DNA of 12,489 nt. It comes from Desulfobacteraceae bacterium (GTDB taxonomy: Bacteria > Desulfobacterota > Desulfobacteria > Desulfobacterales > SG8-13). The stretch's first letter is position 1; every line of letters starts with the position of its first letter. Shown piece by piece: positions 6,868 to 12,489 of this stretch. The notes under the pieces were generated by a model. That model saw only the letters and a program-made list of their open reading frames with translations. It did not search any database and had not been told where the DNA came from. The stretch lies in contig JARFQH010000325.1 of assembly GCA_029287875.1 (NCBI GenBank), positions 1-12,489 on the forward strand, read 5' to 3'. The position numbers and the translations under genes are program-made.

Positions 6868-8046
6868 ATGCAAAAAAGACTCATCTTTGTCGGTATCGTC
6901 TGTGGCCTGATTCTGGGCGTGGTCTTCCTGGCCTGCGGGCCCGAGGCGCCGAAATCCATCAAGATCGGCGTCAACGCGCCGATTACCGGTGATATTCCCA
7001 AGGTCGGTGAAGGGACTAAATACGCGGCCCAGATGTGGCTTGAAGACGTCAATGCCGCTGGTGGACTCGATGTCGGCGGAAAGAAATACAAGGTCGATCT
7101 GGTGATCGAAGACAACGAATCCAAAGCCGAATCCGCCGTCAAGGTCAACACCAAGATGATCACCGAAGACGGGGTCCTGATGATCGTCGGTCCGCAGTCT
7201 TCCAAACAGGCCGTACCGGCGGGCGAGGTGGCCAACAATTACAGCACTCCGATGATCAGCCCCTGGTCCACGAACCCGAAGACCACTGCGGACCGGCCTT
7301 TTGTCTTCAGGTCCTGCTTCCTGGACCCGTTTCAAGCGCCGGTAGTGGCCAACTTCATAAAGGATGAGTTCGGATTCACCAAGGCGGCGGTTCTCTACGA
7401 CGTTGCCAGTGACTATCCCAAGGGACTGGCCGAGGATTTCAAAAAGGCTTGGGAAACAGCGAACGGACCCGGATCCGTTGTGGCTTATGAGAGTTTCACC
7501 ACCAAGGACGCCGATTTCAGCTCTCAGCTGACCAACATCATCAACTCCGGCGCCGAGTTTTTGTTCACTCCCCAATATTACAACGAGGTGGCGCTGATCG
7601 TGCAGCAGGCCCACCAACTCGGCTTCAACAAACCGATCGTGGGCAGTGACAGTTGGGGATCGGCCGAGACCGTCCAGCTCTGCGGTCCGGATTGCTATGG
7701 GCTCTTCTTCAGCACCCACTATGCCGCGGCCGGCGCCACCGGCAAGACCAAGGAGTTCATTGACCGTTACCAGAAGCAGTACGGTTACGTGCCGGACGAT
7801 GTCGGCGCTCTTACCTGGGATGCCATAGGACTGGTTCAAAAGGCCGTTCAGGACTGCGGCACGATCACCGGCGACATCAAGAAGGACCGTCAGTGCGTCC
7901 GTGACGCCATGGCCAACATCAAGGAATACGAGGGTATCACCGGCAAGATGACGTTCGGCGGCAGCGGCGATCCCACCAAATGTGCGGTCATCGTCAAGAT
8001 CAGCGACAAGGGCGAATTCGAATTCTACAAATCGGTTTGCCCGTAG
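6868..8046 (+). CDS. livK: ABC transporter substrate-binding lipoprotein, branched-chain amino acid family (LivK-like)
   Basis: This is a periplasmic-binding-protein (Peripl_BP_6 / LivK type) lipoprotein that would capture a substrate and deliver it to the LivHMGF membrane complex encoded just downstream. The N-terminus has a basic start, a hydrophobic stretch (~5-21) and a lipobox ending at C23 (FLAC), so the mature protein should be lipid-anchored. The mature part begins IKIGVNAPITGDI (31-43), typical of the family. It continues with VGPQSSKQAVPAGEVANN (107-124), TPMISPWSTNP (127-137, a usual ligand-contact region) and RSCFLDPFQA (148-157). Length is 392 aa. The mature part has seven further cysteines (150, 272, 276, 330, 343, 372, 391), which is many for this family. 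The ATG has an excellent AAAGGAGG Shine-Dalgarno. Ligand cannot be read from sequence: leucine-type amino acids are the default, but amides and aromatic compounds are also carried by this family. Confidence 0.93.
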   Translation: MQKRLIFVGIVCGLILGVVFLACGPEAPKSIKIGVNAPITGDIPKVGEGTKYAAQMWLEDVNAAGGLDVGGKKYKVDLVIEDNESKAESAVKVNTKMITEDGVLMIVGPQSSKQAVPAGEVANNYSTPMISPWSTNPKTTADRPFVFRSCFLDPFQAPVVANFIKDEFGFTKAAVLYDVASDYPKGLAEDFKKAWETANGPGSVVAYESFTTKDADFSSQLTNIINSGAEFLFTPQYYNEVALIVQQAHQLGFNKPIVGSDSWGSAETVQLCGPDCYGLFFSTHYAAAGATGKTKEFIDRYQKQYGYVPDDVGALTWDAIGLVQKAVQDCGTITGDIKKDRQCVRDAMANIKEYEGITGKMTFGGSGDPTKCAVIVKISDKGEFEFYKSVCP

Positions 8047-8307
8047 GCCAAACTTAGGGCTCACACAAAAATTACGTCACATTTTGAGCACCGATGCATC
8101 CCGGCCGGCTGGGTTGCGAAAACCCGTAATATGCAGATATTCGTGCGTTTTCGCGCATTTCCGGCCGGGCGTATCAACGCCCAAAATTGCGACCTTATTT
8201 TTTCATGAGGTCCGGTTCGGCGACGGATGCGTCACCGAACCCTGTTCTTCCTGAGTTATATTTAATTCTCGAACAAGCCAACCGGAACAAGCAGCGATTT
8301 GCATATC
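8047..8307 (+). other. livK 3' untranslated region rich in hairpins, no gene seen
   Basis: No convincing coding frame or tRNA is present. Several compact inverted repeats occur: GGGTT/AACCC (8111-8125), GGGCGT/ACGCCC with a 4-base loop (8167-8182), and a strong hairpin at 8214-8241. The palindrome CCGGCCGG occurs at 8101 and a related CCGGCCGGGC at 8161. This could be a structured, stabilising 3' end of the livK mRNA running to the terminator at 8308, or could hold a small RNA, but I see no good internal promoter. Confidence 0.5.
8214..8241. repeat. Strong hairpin / inverted repeat downstream of livK
   Basis: GGTTCGG (8214-8220) pairs with CCGAACC (8235-8241). An inner GACG/CGTC extends the stem to 11 pairs around a C/A mismatch. 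There is no U-tract after it, so it is unlikely to terminate alone. It may protect the 3' end of the livK message. Confidence 0.6.
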
Positions 8308-8340
8308 GGCGGGCCAGGGTTACCCTGAGCCCGCCTTTTT
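8308..8340 (+). terminator. Intrinsic terminator after livK
   Basis: Stem GGCGGGC (8308-8314) pairs with GCCCGCC (8329-8335). CAGGG/CCCTG continues it around a TTA loop with one bulged A, about 12 pairs in all, followed at once by five T. This is a textbook rho-independent terminator. It lies 262 bp after the livK stop and 281 bp before livH, so it should reduce or stop read-through from livK into the permease genes. Confidence 0.85.
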
Positions 8341-8358
8341 GAACAGATCGGCGAGGTC

Positions 8359-8403
8359 GGTTGGGCCGGTTTGGCCCGTTTAGCCCGTTGAGCCGGTTAG
8401 GGC
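8359..8403 (-). repeat. Inverted arm of the 9-bp minisatellite (five units)
   Basis: Read on the plus strand the units are GGTTGGGCC, GGTTTGGCC, CGTTTAGCC, CGTTGAGCC and GGTTAGGGC. Their reverse complements belong to the same family as the array at 8495-8602. The 27 bases 8368-8394 are the reverse complement of 8576-8602 at 25 of 27 positions, and pair nearly as well with the other array copies. The arm begins 19 bp after the livK terminator T-tract. Confidence 0.85.
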
Positions 8404-8494
8404 GCTCATTTCATAAAGGGTAGGGTCAGCCGGACCAGTTGGATCGTTACATACGTATTAGAAATTACCGGTAACATTTTCAACCAGCAAAACA

Positions 8495-8602
8495 GGCTCA
8501 ACCGGCTAAACGGGCTCAACGGGCTCAACCGGCTAAACGGGCATAACGGGCTCAACCGGCTAAACGGGCATAACGGGCTCAACCGGCTAAACGGGCCTAA
8601 CC
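8495..8602 (+). repeat. Minisatellite: twelve 9-bp units forming four 27-bp tandem repeats
   Basis: The consensus unit is GGCTNAACS. The units run in order of three: GGCTCAACC, GGCTAAACG, GGCATAACG. The two middle 27-bp copies (8522-8548, 8549-8575) are identical. The first (8495-8521) and last (8576-8602) each differ at two positions, both in the third unit. The array is exactly 108 bp and is followed by a broken thirteenth unit, GGCCAAGG (8603-8610), that contributes to the livH ribosome-binding site. No protein-coding role is likely. Confidence 0.93.
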
Positions 8603-8606
8603 GGCC

Positions 8607-8612
8607 AAGGAG
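8607..8612 (+). promoter_or_regulatory. livH ribosome-binding site arising at the repeat edge
   Basis: AAGGAG lies eight bases before the livH ATG. Its first four bases belong to the degenerate last repeat unit (GGCCAAGG). A stem between the two repeat arms could extend through GGCC (8603-8606) right up to this site, so folding could affect its accessibility. Confidence 0.7.
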
Positions 8613-8620
8613 CAGACTCG

Positions 8621-9544
8621 ATGGTATTTTTTCTTCAGAATCTTGTGAACGCCCTGCAATGGGGCAGTTTTTATGCGTTGATCGCATTGGGTTACTCCAT
8701 GGTGTACAGCATTTTGATGCTCTTCAACTTCGCCCATGGCGACATCTTCATGACCGGGGCCTATATCGGGTTCGGCGTGGCAACCGGTTTGATGGTCCTC
8801 GCCTCGCAGTGGGCGCTTGTATTGCCCGGTTGGCTGATTTTGGTGCTGACGATCCTTCTTTCGATGTTTTTAACCTCTTTTCTGGGCATGTTCGTCGAAC
8901 GGGTGGGCTATCGCCCCTTGCGGGAAGCCCCCCGGGCATCGGCCGCCATTACCGGTCTGATGATCGGCATTATTCTCGAAACCATCGTCTTGTGGGGCTT
9001 GGGCACCCAGCGGGTCAGCTTCCCCTCCCTGATCGAGACCGCCACCTATGATCTGGGCGGCGTGTTTGTCACCAACAAAAAAATCATCATCGTCGCGGTC
9101 TCGCTTTCTTTCATGCTGGCGCTGCATCTTTTCATCACCAAGACGCGGTGGGGGATGGCCATGCGCGCAATGGCCTTTGATTATGTGGTCGTGCCGTTGA
9201 TGGGCGTGTCGATCAATCGTATTGCGGCCATGACGTTCGCCATCGGTTCGGCCCTGGCGGCCCTGGCCGGAATCCTATTCGGTCTGGCCTATCCGGTTCT
9301 GGATCCGTACATGGGGATTGTTTTCGGCTGGAAGGCTTTTGTGGCTGCGATTCTGGGCGGAAGAGGGTCCATCATGGGAGCGACCCTGGCCGGTTTCCTG
9401 CTCGGTTTCATTGAAATATTCGTGGCCATGATCTTTCCGTCGACCCTGCGGGATCTCATCGCTTATTCTATCGTATTGCTCATTCTGGCCTTCAGGCCAT
9501 ATGGATTCTTCGGCGAGCCTTACAGCGCCAAGTTGAGACTGTAA
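8621..9544 (+). CDS. livH: Branched-chain amino acid-type ABC transporter permease LivH
   Basis: This is an inner-membrane permease of the LivH family, one half of the channel with LivM. The 307 residues are very hydrophobic with about eight membrane segments (for example ~13-35, 48-66, 70-92, 108-128, 153-172, 200-224, 238-270, 278-292). Family motifs include LFNFAHGDIFMTGAY (34-48, compare NxAHGxxxMxGAY) and GWKAFVAAILGGRGSIMGA (236-254), the loop that contacts the ATPases. The start ATG at 8621 has AAGGAG eight bases upstream. It lies 574 bp after livK, across a terminator and a repeat array, so it probably has its own promoter or depends on read-through. livM follows after 52 bp. Confidence 0.96.
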   Translation: MVFFLQNLVNALQWGSFYALIALGYSMVYSILMLFNFAHGDIFMTGAYIGFGVATGLMVLASQWALVLPGWLILVLTILLSMFLTSFLGMFVERVGYRPLREAPRASAAITGLMIGIILETIVLWGLGTQRVSFPSLIETATYDLGGVFVTNKKIIIVAVSLSFMLALHLFITKTRWGMAMRAMAFDYVVVPLMGVSINRIAAMTFAIGSALAALAGILFGLAYPVLDPYMGIVFGWKAFVAAILGGRGSIMGATLAGFLLGFIEIFVAMIFPSTLRDLIAYSIVLLILAFRPYGFFGEPYSAKLRL

Positions 9545-9546
9545 TT

Positions 9547-9581
9547 GCCGGCGCCACATACAGCCAAGCCGGTGGTTTTTT
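9547..9581 (+). other. Weak hairpin plus T-run between livH and livM
   Basis: CCGGC (9548-9552) can pair with GCCGG (9568-9572) across a 15-base loop, followed shortly by six T (9576-9581). It looks like a poor intrinsic terminator. If active it would only trim transcription within the operon. The stem is short, so it may be chance. Confidence 0.3.
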
Positions 9582-9596
9582 CAGAAAGGGAATGTA

Positions 9597-10904
9597 ATGG
9601 AAGCAGCCAGCAGCGCACTATCTGCCCCTGAAAGCGGGTTGAAAAATAAAATATGGCAGATGTATTCTCAGGTGCCGGTCCTGGGATGGCTTTGCGGTGC
9701 CCTGAGTGCGGTCTTACTGGAACAATTCGTGGGCAGGCCGTTGGCTATAGGCCTGGGCCTGTCAAAAATTCCCGCGCTTTTCGGTTTCACGATCATTCTG
9801 AAATATCCGGCACTTTTTCCCAGCGCGCTGCTCTACGTCTTCTTGATATACCTGCTGCCGATCATCATCGTTGCCCGGTTGAGCCTCGCACCGACCAACT
9901 GGCTGGCGCAAAAAATGATGGATTACTCGATGCAGGGGTCGGTGCTGGTCCACCTGGTTATACTGTACGCCATCTTTCATATCTGGGCCGGAATGAGCGA
10001 CTACCGGGACATAAGCCTCAAGTTTACATTGATTGCCATAATGGTCACCGTCAGCCTGAATGTGATCAACGGATACATGGGGGAGTTCTCCTGTTCACAC
10101 CCCGGGTTCATGGCGCTGGGGGCGTATACCGCTTCGGTATTTTCCGTATCCCTTTTTGTCAACGACAGCCAGTTCGGTCAGGCGCTGTTGCCTTCCTTCC
10201 TGGGCCCGTTCGCGTTTCCGCTCGGTCTCATTCTGGGCGGGCTCGTCGCAGCAGCAGGGGCGCTGATTGTCGCCATTCCTTCATTTAGAACCCGGGGAGA
10301 TTACCTGGCGATTATCTCCCTGGCTTTTTTGTTCATCGTCAAGAGTCTGGTCGAAAACCTGGAATTTGTCGGCGGACCGCGCGGTCTCAGCAGCCAACCG
10401 AACTGGGCCAATCTGCCCACGGTCTTCACCTGGACCGTCGTCTGTATCTGGGTGATCAACAACTTTGTCCGCTCCACCCTCGGCAAGGCGCTCAACGCCG
10501 TACGGGACGATGAAACCGCGGCCAACGCCATGACCGTCAACACGCGCCGCACAAAGATGGTGGCCTTCATGTTTGCCGCGTTCTGGGCCGGTGTGGCCGG
10601 TGGATTGTTCGCCCACGTCCTGCGCTACGTGAATCCGGGCTCCTTCGGCATTCAAAAACTCGCCGAGGTCCTGGCCATGGTTTACTTCGGCGGTCTTAAC
10701 TCGGTGTACGGATCGATTCTCGGCGCCGTGAGTCTGAGCCTCCTCAGTGAAGCTTTACGACCACTTGAACTCTTCAAATGGATTGTGATTCCGCTTCTGC
10801 TCATTCTGGTAATGATTTTCCGACCGACGGGTCTGATCGCGTTCAAGGAATTCGATGTCAAGAAACTGATCCGACCGCGGCGGAAGCCGGAAAACGAGGT
10901 GTAG
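9597..10904 (+). CDS. livM: Branched-chain amino acid-type ABC transporter permease LivM
   Basis: This is the second permease of the Liv complex, 435 aa. The conserved LivM core starts near residue 140: LNVINGYMGEFSCSHPGFMALGAYTAS (154-180, the usual G-x2-G-x2-S-x-G-x3-F-x3-GAY region), SFRTRGDYLAIISLAF (229-244), GGPRGL (259-264), and AVRDDETAANAM (301-312), the cytoplasmic loop that docks on the ATPases. The first ~140 residues are an extension with several hydrophobic segments (~28-45, 58-72, 76-95, 113-132), as in long LivM proteins such as that of E. coli. The motif reads GEFSCSHPGF where GxxSLGQAAF-like is common, a mild divergence. The chosen ATG (9597) has AAAGGG upstream; an ATG at 9592 runs directly into a stop. 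The livG start lies 1 bp after its stop. Confidence 0.95.
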   Translation: MEAASSALSAPESGLKNKIWQMYSQVPVLGWLCGALSAVLLEQFVGRPLAIGLGLSKIPALFGFTIILKYPALFPSALLYVFLIYLLPIIIVARLSLAPTNWLAQKMMDYSMQGSVLVHLVILYAIFHIWAGMSDYRDISLKFTLIAIMVTVSLNVINGYMGEFSCSHPGFMALGAYTASVFSVSLFVNDSQFGQALLPSFLGPFAFPLGLILGGLVAAAGALIVAIPSFRTRGDYLAIISLAFLFIVKSLVENLEFVGGPRGLSSQPNWANLPTVFTWTVVCIWVINNFVRSTLGKALNAVRDDETAANAMTVNTRRTKMVAFMFAAFWAGVAGGLFAHVLRYVNPGSFGIQKLAEVLAMVYFGGLNSVYGSILGAVSLSLLSEALRPLELFKWIVIPLLLILVMIFRPTGLIAFKEFDVKKLIRPRRKPENEV

Positions 10905-10905
10905 C

Positions 10906-11676
10906 ATGTCGTTGTTGCAGGTTGAGAGCATGACGCATTATTTCGGCGGGCTGCGAGCCGTGCACGATTACAACCTTCGAATCGAACCGGGTCAGATCAG
11001 AGGGCTGATCGGTCCCAACGGGGCCGGCAAGACAACCATTTTCAATCTGATAACCGGTATCTACCAACCTTCAGAAGGCACTATCCGCCTGAAAGATTTA
11101 AATCTGGTGGGTCTGCAGCCCCATCAGATTGCTTCCGTCGGACTTGGCCGGACCTTCCAGAATCTGCTTTTGTGGCGCCATATGAGTGTCCTGGAGCACG
11201 TGGTCATGGCTCAATACTCGCGGATGACCTACGGTTTGATCGGTGCCTTCTTTGGAACAACCAAGCGAAAACGGCAGGAAGCCGAGGCCGAAGAGAAGGC
11301 TTACAGGCTTCTGGAACTCGTGGGAATTTCCGATCTGGCGGACCAGAATGTCCTCAATTTGCCTTACGGGGATCAGAGAAGGGTCGAAATGGCCAGGGCC
11401 TTGGCCATAGAGCCGAAGATCCTTTTTCTGGATGAACCGACCGCCGGAATGAATCCGGAAGAGTTGATCCAGATGATGCAAATCATCCGTCAAGTGCATA
11501 AAGAATTCGGGTTGGCGATTTTTCTAATCGAACACCGGTTAAAAATGGTGATGGAGTTGTGCGAGATGATCCAGACCCTGGTTTTCGGCGAGGTGATTGC
11601 CGAAGGCACACCGGAAGAAATCCAGAACAACCCGAAAGTGATCGATGCTTACCTGGGCAAGGAGGCAATTGACTGA
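10906..11676 (+). CDS. livG: ABC transporter ATP-binding protein LivG
   Basis: This is one of two ATPases that power the Liv transporter from the cytoplasmic face. All nucleotide-binding motifs are present in 256 aa: Walker A GPNGAGKTT (36-44), Q-loop TFQN (Q85), signature LPYGDQRR (152-159, the LivG version of LSGGQ), Walker B ILFLDEP (172-178) with catalytic E177, and the switch histidine in LIEHRL (H210). The insertion around 103-130 (SRMTYGLIGAFFGTTKRKRQ) is characteristic of LivG and separates it from LivF. It starts 1 bp after livM with a GAGG Shine-Dalgarno in the end of livM, and its TGA overlaps the ATG of livF by one base. Confidence 0.97.
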   Translation: MSLLQVESMTHYFGGLRAVHDYNLRIEPGQIRGLIGPNGAGKTTIFNLITGIYQPSEGTIRLKDLNLVGLQPHQIASVGLGRTFQNLLLWRHMSVLEHVVMAQYSRMTYGLIGAFFGTTKRKRQEAEAEEKAYRLLELVGISDLADQNVLNLPYGDQRRVEMARALAIEPKILFLDEPTAGMNPEELIQMMQIIRQVHKEFGLAIFLIEHRLKMVMELCEMIQTLVFGEVIAEGTPEEIQNNPKVIDAYLGKEAID

Positions 11677-12386
11677 TGCTGTCAGTGGAAAATCTGCAGG
11701 TGTCCTACGGAAATATCAAGGCGCTGCATGGAATCAGTTTCAAAATTAACGAAGGCGAGATCGTCACCATTATCGGTGCCAACGGAGCCGGTAAGAGCAC
11801 GACTCTGAAGGCGATTTCACGCATGGTGCCGGTCGCCAAGACGAGCCGCATGACGTTCAAAGATAAAAACCTGCTGAAATATTCGGCCGACAAGGTGGTC
11901 AGCGAGCTGGGCATATCGCATGTCCCCGAGGGCAGACGGCTTTTCGGAAACCTGACGGTACTCGAAAATTTGCAACTGGCCACTTTTGCCCGTAAGGACA
12001 GGGAAAATGTCGAAAAAGACATTAAACGCGTGTTCGCGATCTTTCCGCGGTTGGAGGAGCGCAAGGTGCAGAAAGCCGGGACCCTGAGCGGCGGTGAGCA
12101 ACAGATGCTGGCCATCGGGCGGGCTTTCATGAGCGGTCGCCAGATTATGTTGCTCGACGAGCCGTCCATGGGACTGGCACCGCTGCTGATGCGCAATGTT
12201 TTCGACGCTCTGAAGGATATTAACGGGGAGGGGACCACGATATTGCTGGTGGAACAAAACGCCCGCATGGCGCTTAAATTCGCCCGGCGTGGCTACGTTC
12301 TGGAGAGCGGCAATCTGGTCTTGGAAGGCGATTCGGAGTCGCTTCTGGAAAATCCGGATGTGAAGAAAGCCTACCTGGGGGGGTAA
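11676..12386 (+). CDS. livF: ABC transporter ATP-binding protein LivF
   Basis: This is the second ATPase of the Liv transporter, 236 aa. Motifs are Walker A GANGAGKST (34-42), VPEGRRLF (83-90, the Q-loop region typical of LivF), signature LSGGEQQML (137-145), and Walker B IMLLDEP (157-163) with E162. The switch position is glutamine (LLVEQN, Q194) rather than histidine, as is usual for LivF, so LivF and LivG probably form an asymmetric ATPase pair. The start overlaps the livG stop (TGATG), with AAGGAGG ten bases upstream inside livG, consistent with coupling. It is the last gene of the transporter set in the window. Confidence 0.97.
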   Translation: MLSVENLQVSYGNIKALHGISFKINEGEIVTIIGANGAGKSTTLKAISRMVPVAKTSRMTFKDKNLLKYSADKVVSELGISHVPEGRRLFGNLTVLENLQLATFARKDRENVEKDIKRVFAIFPRLEERKVQKAGTLSGGEQQMLAIGRAFMSGRQIMLLDEPSMGLAPLLMRNVFDALKDINGEGTTILLVEQNARMALKFARRGYVLESGNLVLEGDSESLLENPDVKKAYLGG

Positions 12387-12418
12387 AAGTAAATTAGGTT
12401 CAGGGCTCAGCCCAGCCG

Positions 12419-12441
12419 CTGGCCTGAAAAGCGGCCAGTTT
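12419..12441 (+). terminator. Candidate terminator hairpin after livF
   Basis: CTGGCC (12419-12424) pairs with GGCCAG (12433-12438) around an 8-base loop, followed by only three T. It lies 33 bp after the livF stop. A smaller GGGC/GCCC hairpin sits just before it (12403-12413). It is likely to end or protect the liv message, though the U-tract is weak. Confidence 0.5.
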
Positions 12442-12451
12442 GATCGAGAAA

Positions 12452-12478
12452 GAAACTGTGCCATTTTGGCGTAGTTTC
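12452..12478 (-). terminator. Strong inverted repeat near the right edge, possible terminator of a convergent gene
   Basis: GAAACTGTGCCA (12452-12463) pairs with TGGCGTAGTTTC (12467-12478) around a 3-base loop: 12 pairs including two G-T. On the minus strand it is followed by TTTCTC, so it fits better as the terminator of a leftward gene beyond the window than as a second stop for livF. It could also be part of a repeat element cut by the edge. Confidence 0.4.
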
Positions 12479-12489
12479 ATACGAGGGTT

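Noticed and set aside
6757..8064. A long (435-codon) open frame on the minus strand across livK
   Set aside because: It is antisense to a clearly recognisable lipoprotein with a strong ribosome-binding site. High GC leaves such shadow frames open.
8271..8292. Direct repeat GAACAAGC at 8271 and 8285
   Set aside because: Only 8 bp and not flanking any element; compatible with chance.
8439..8466. Promoter for livH in the loop between the repeat arms (TTGGAT, then AT-rich sequence)
   Set aside because: No -10 hexamer of acceptable quality sits 16-18 bases after TTGGAT. A promoter here is plausible from context but the sequence does not support a specific call.
8495..8602. CRISPR array
   Set aside because: The repeats abut with no unique spacers; it is a tandem minisatellite.
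8406..8687. A 93-codon open frame on the minus strand with a repeated PFSRLSPL-type peptide
   Set aside because: The repeat peptide is simply the 27-bp minisatellite read in one open frame, and the frame overlaps the livH start on the other strand. No Shine-Dalgarno or family resemblance was seen.

Overview
The window looks like chromosomal DNA from a GC-rich Gram-negative anaerobe. The best guess is a sulfate-reducing Desulfobacterota (Desulfobacterales-like). This rests on the style of the protein sequences, the glycine-cleavage operon with a split P-protein and an atypical T-protein, and the Liv-type transporter. It is an inference from recalled family resemblance, not a search.

Left half (1-6669, minus strand): one long operon reading right to left, gcvT - gcvH - gcvPA - gcvPB - lipB - lipA - alpha/beta hydrolase (the last cut by the window edge). 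Genes are 2-60 bp apart or overlap by 4 bp, so they are probably co-transcribed. GcvPA/GcvPB decarboxylate glycine, GcvH carries the aminomethyl group on a lipoyl-lysine, and GcvT passes the one-carbon unit to tetrahydrofolate. LipB and LipA build the lipoyl group on GcvH, so apo-protein and modification enzymes are made together. The L-protein (dihydrolipoamide dehydrogenase) is not in the window.

Middle (6670-6867): a 198-bp AT-rich divergent control region between gcvT and livK. It has candidate promoters on both strands and two mutually exclusive short hairpins in the livK leader.

Right half (6868-12386, plus strand): a complete branched-chain-amino-acid-type ABC transporter, livK (lipoprotein binding protein), livH and livM (permeases), livG and livF (ATPases). 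livH to livF are tightly packed. livK is separated from livH by 574 bp holding several hairpins, a textbook intrinsic terminator (8308-8340), and a remarkable 9-bp/27-bp minisatellite: four 27-bp repeats just before livH, with an inverted five-unit arm about 90 bp upstream. After livF there are two hairpins that may end transcription.

Most of the window is ordinary metabolism and transport. The parts that deserve attention are the repeat structure at 8359-8610, whose degenerate last unit contributes the livH ribosome-binding site, and the divergent GcvT. I found no tRNA, rRNA, CRISPR array, transposase, phage gene or defence system.
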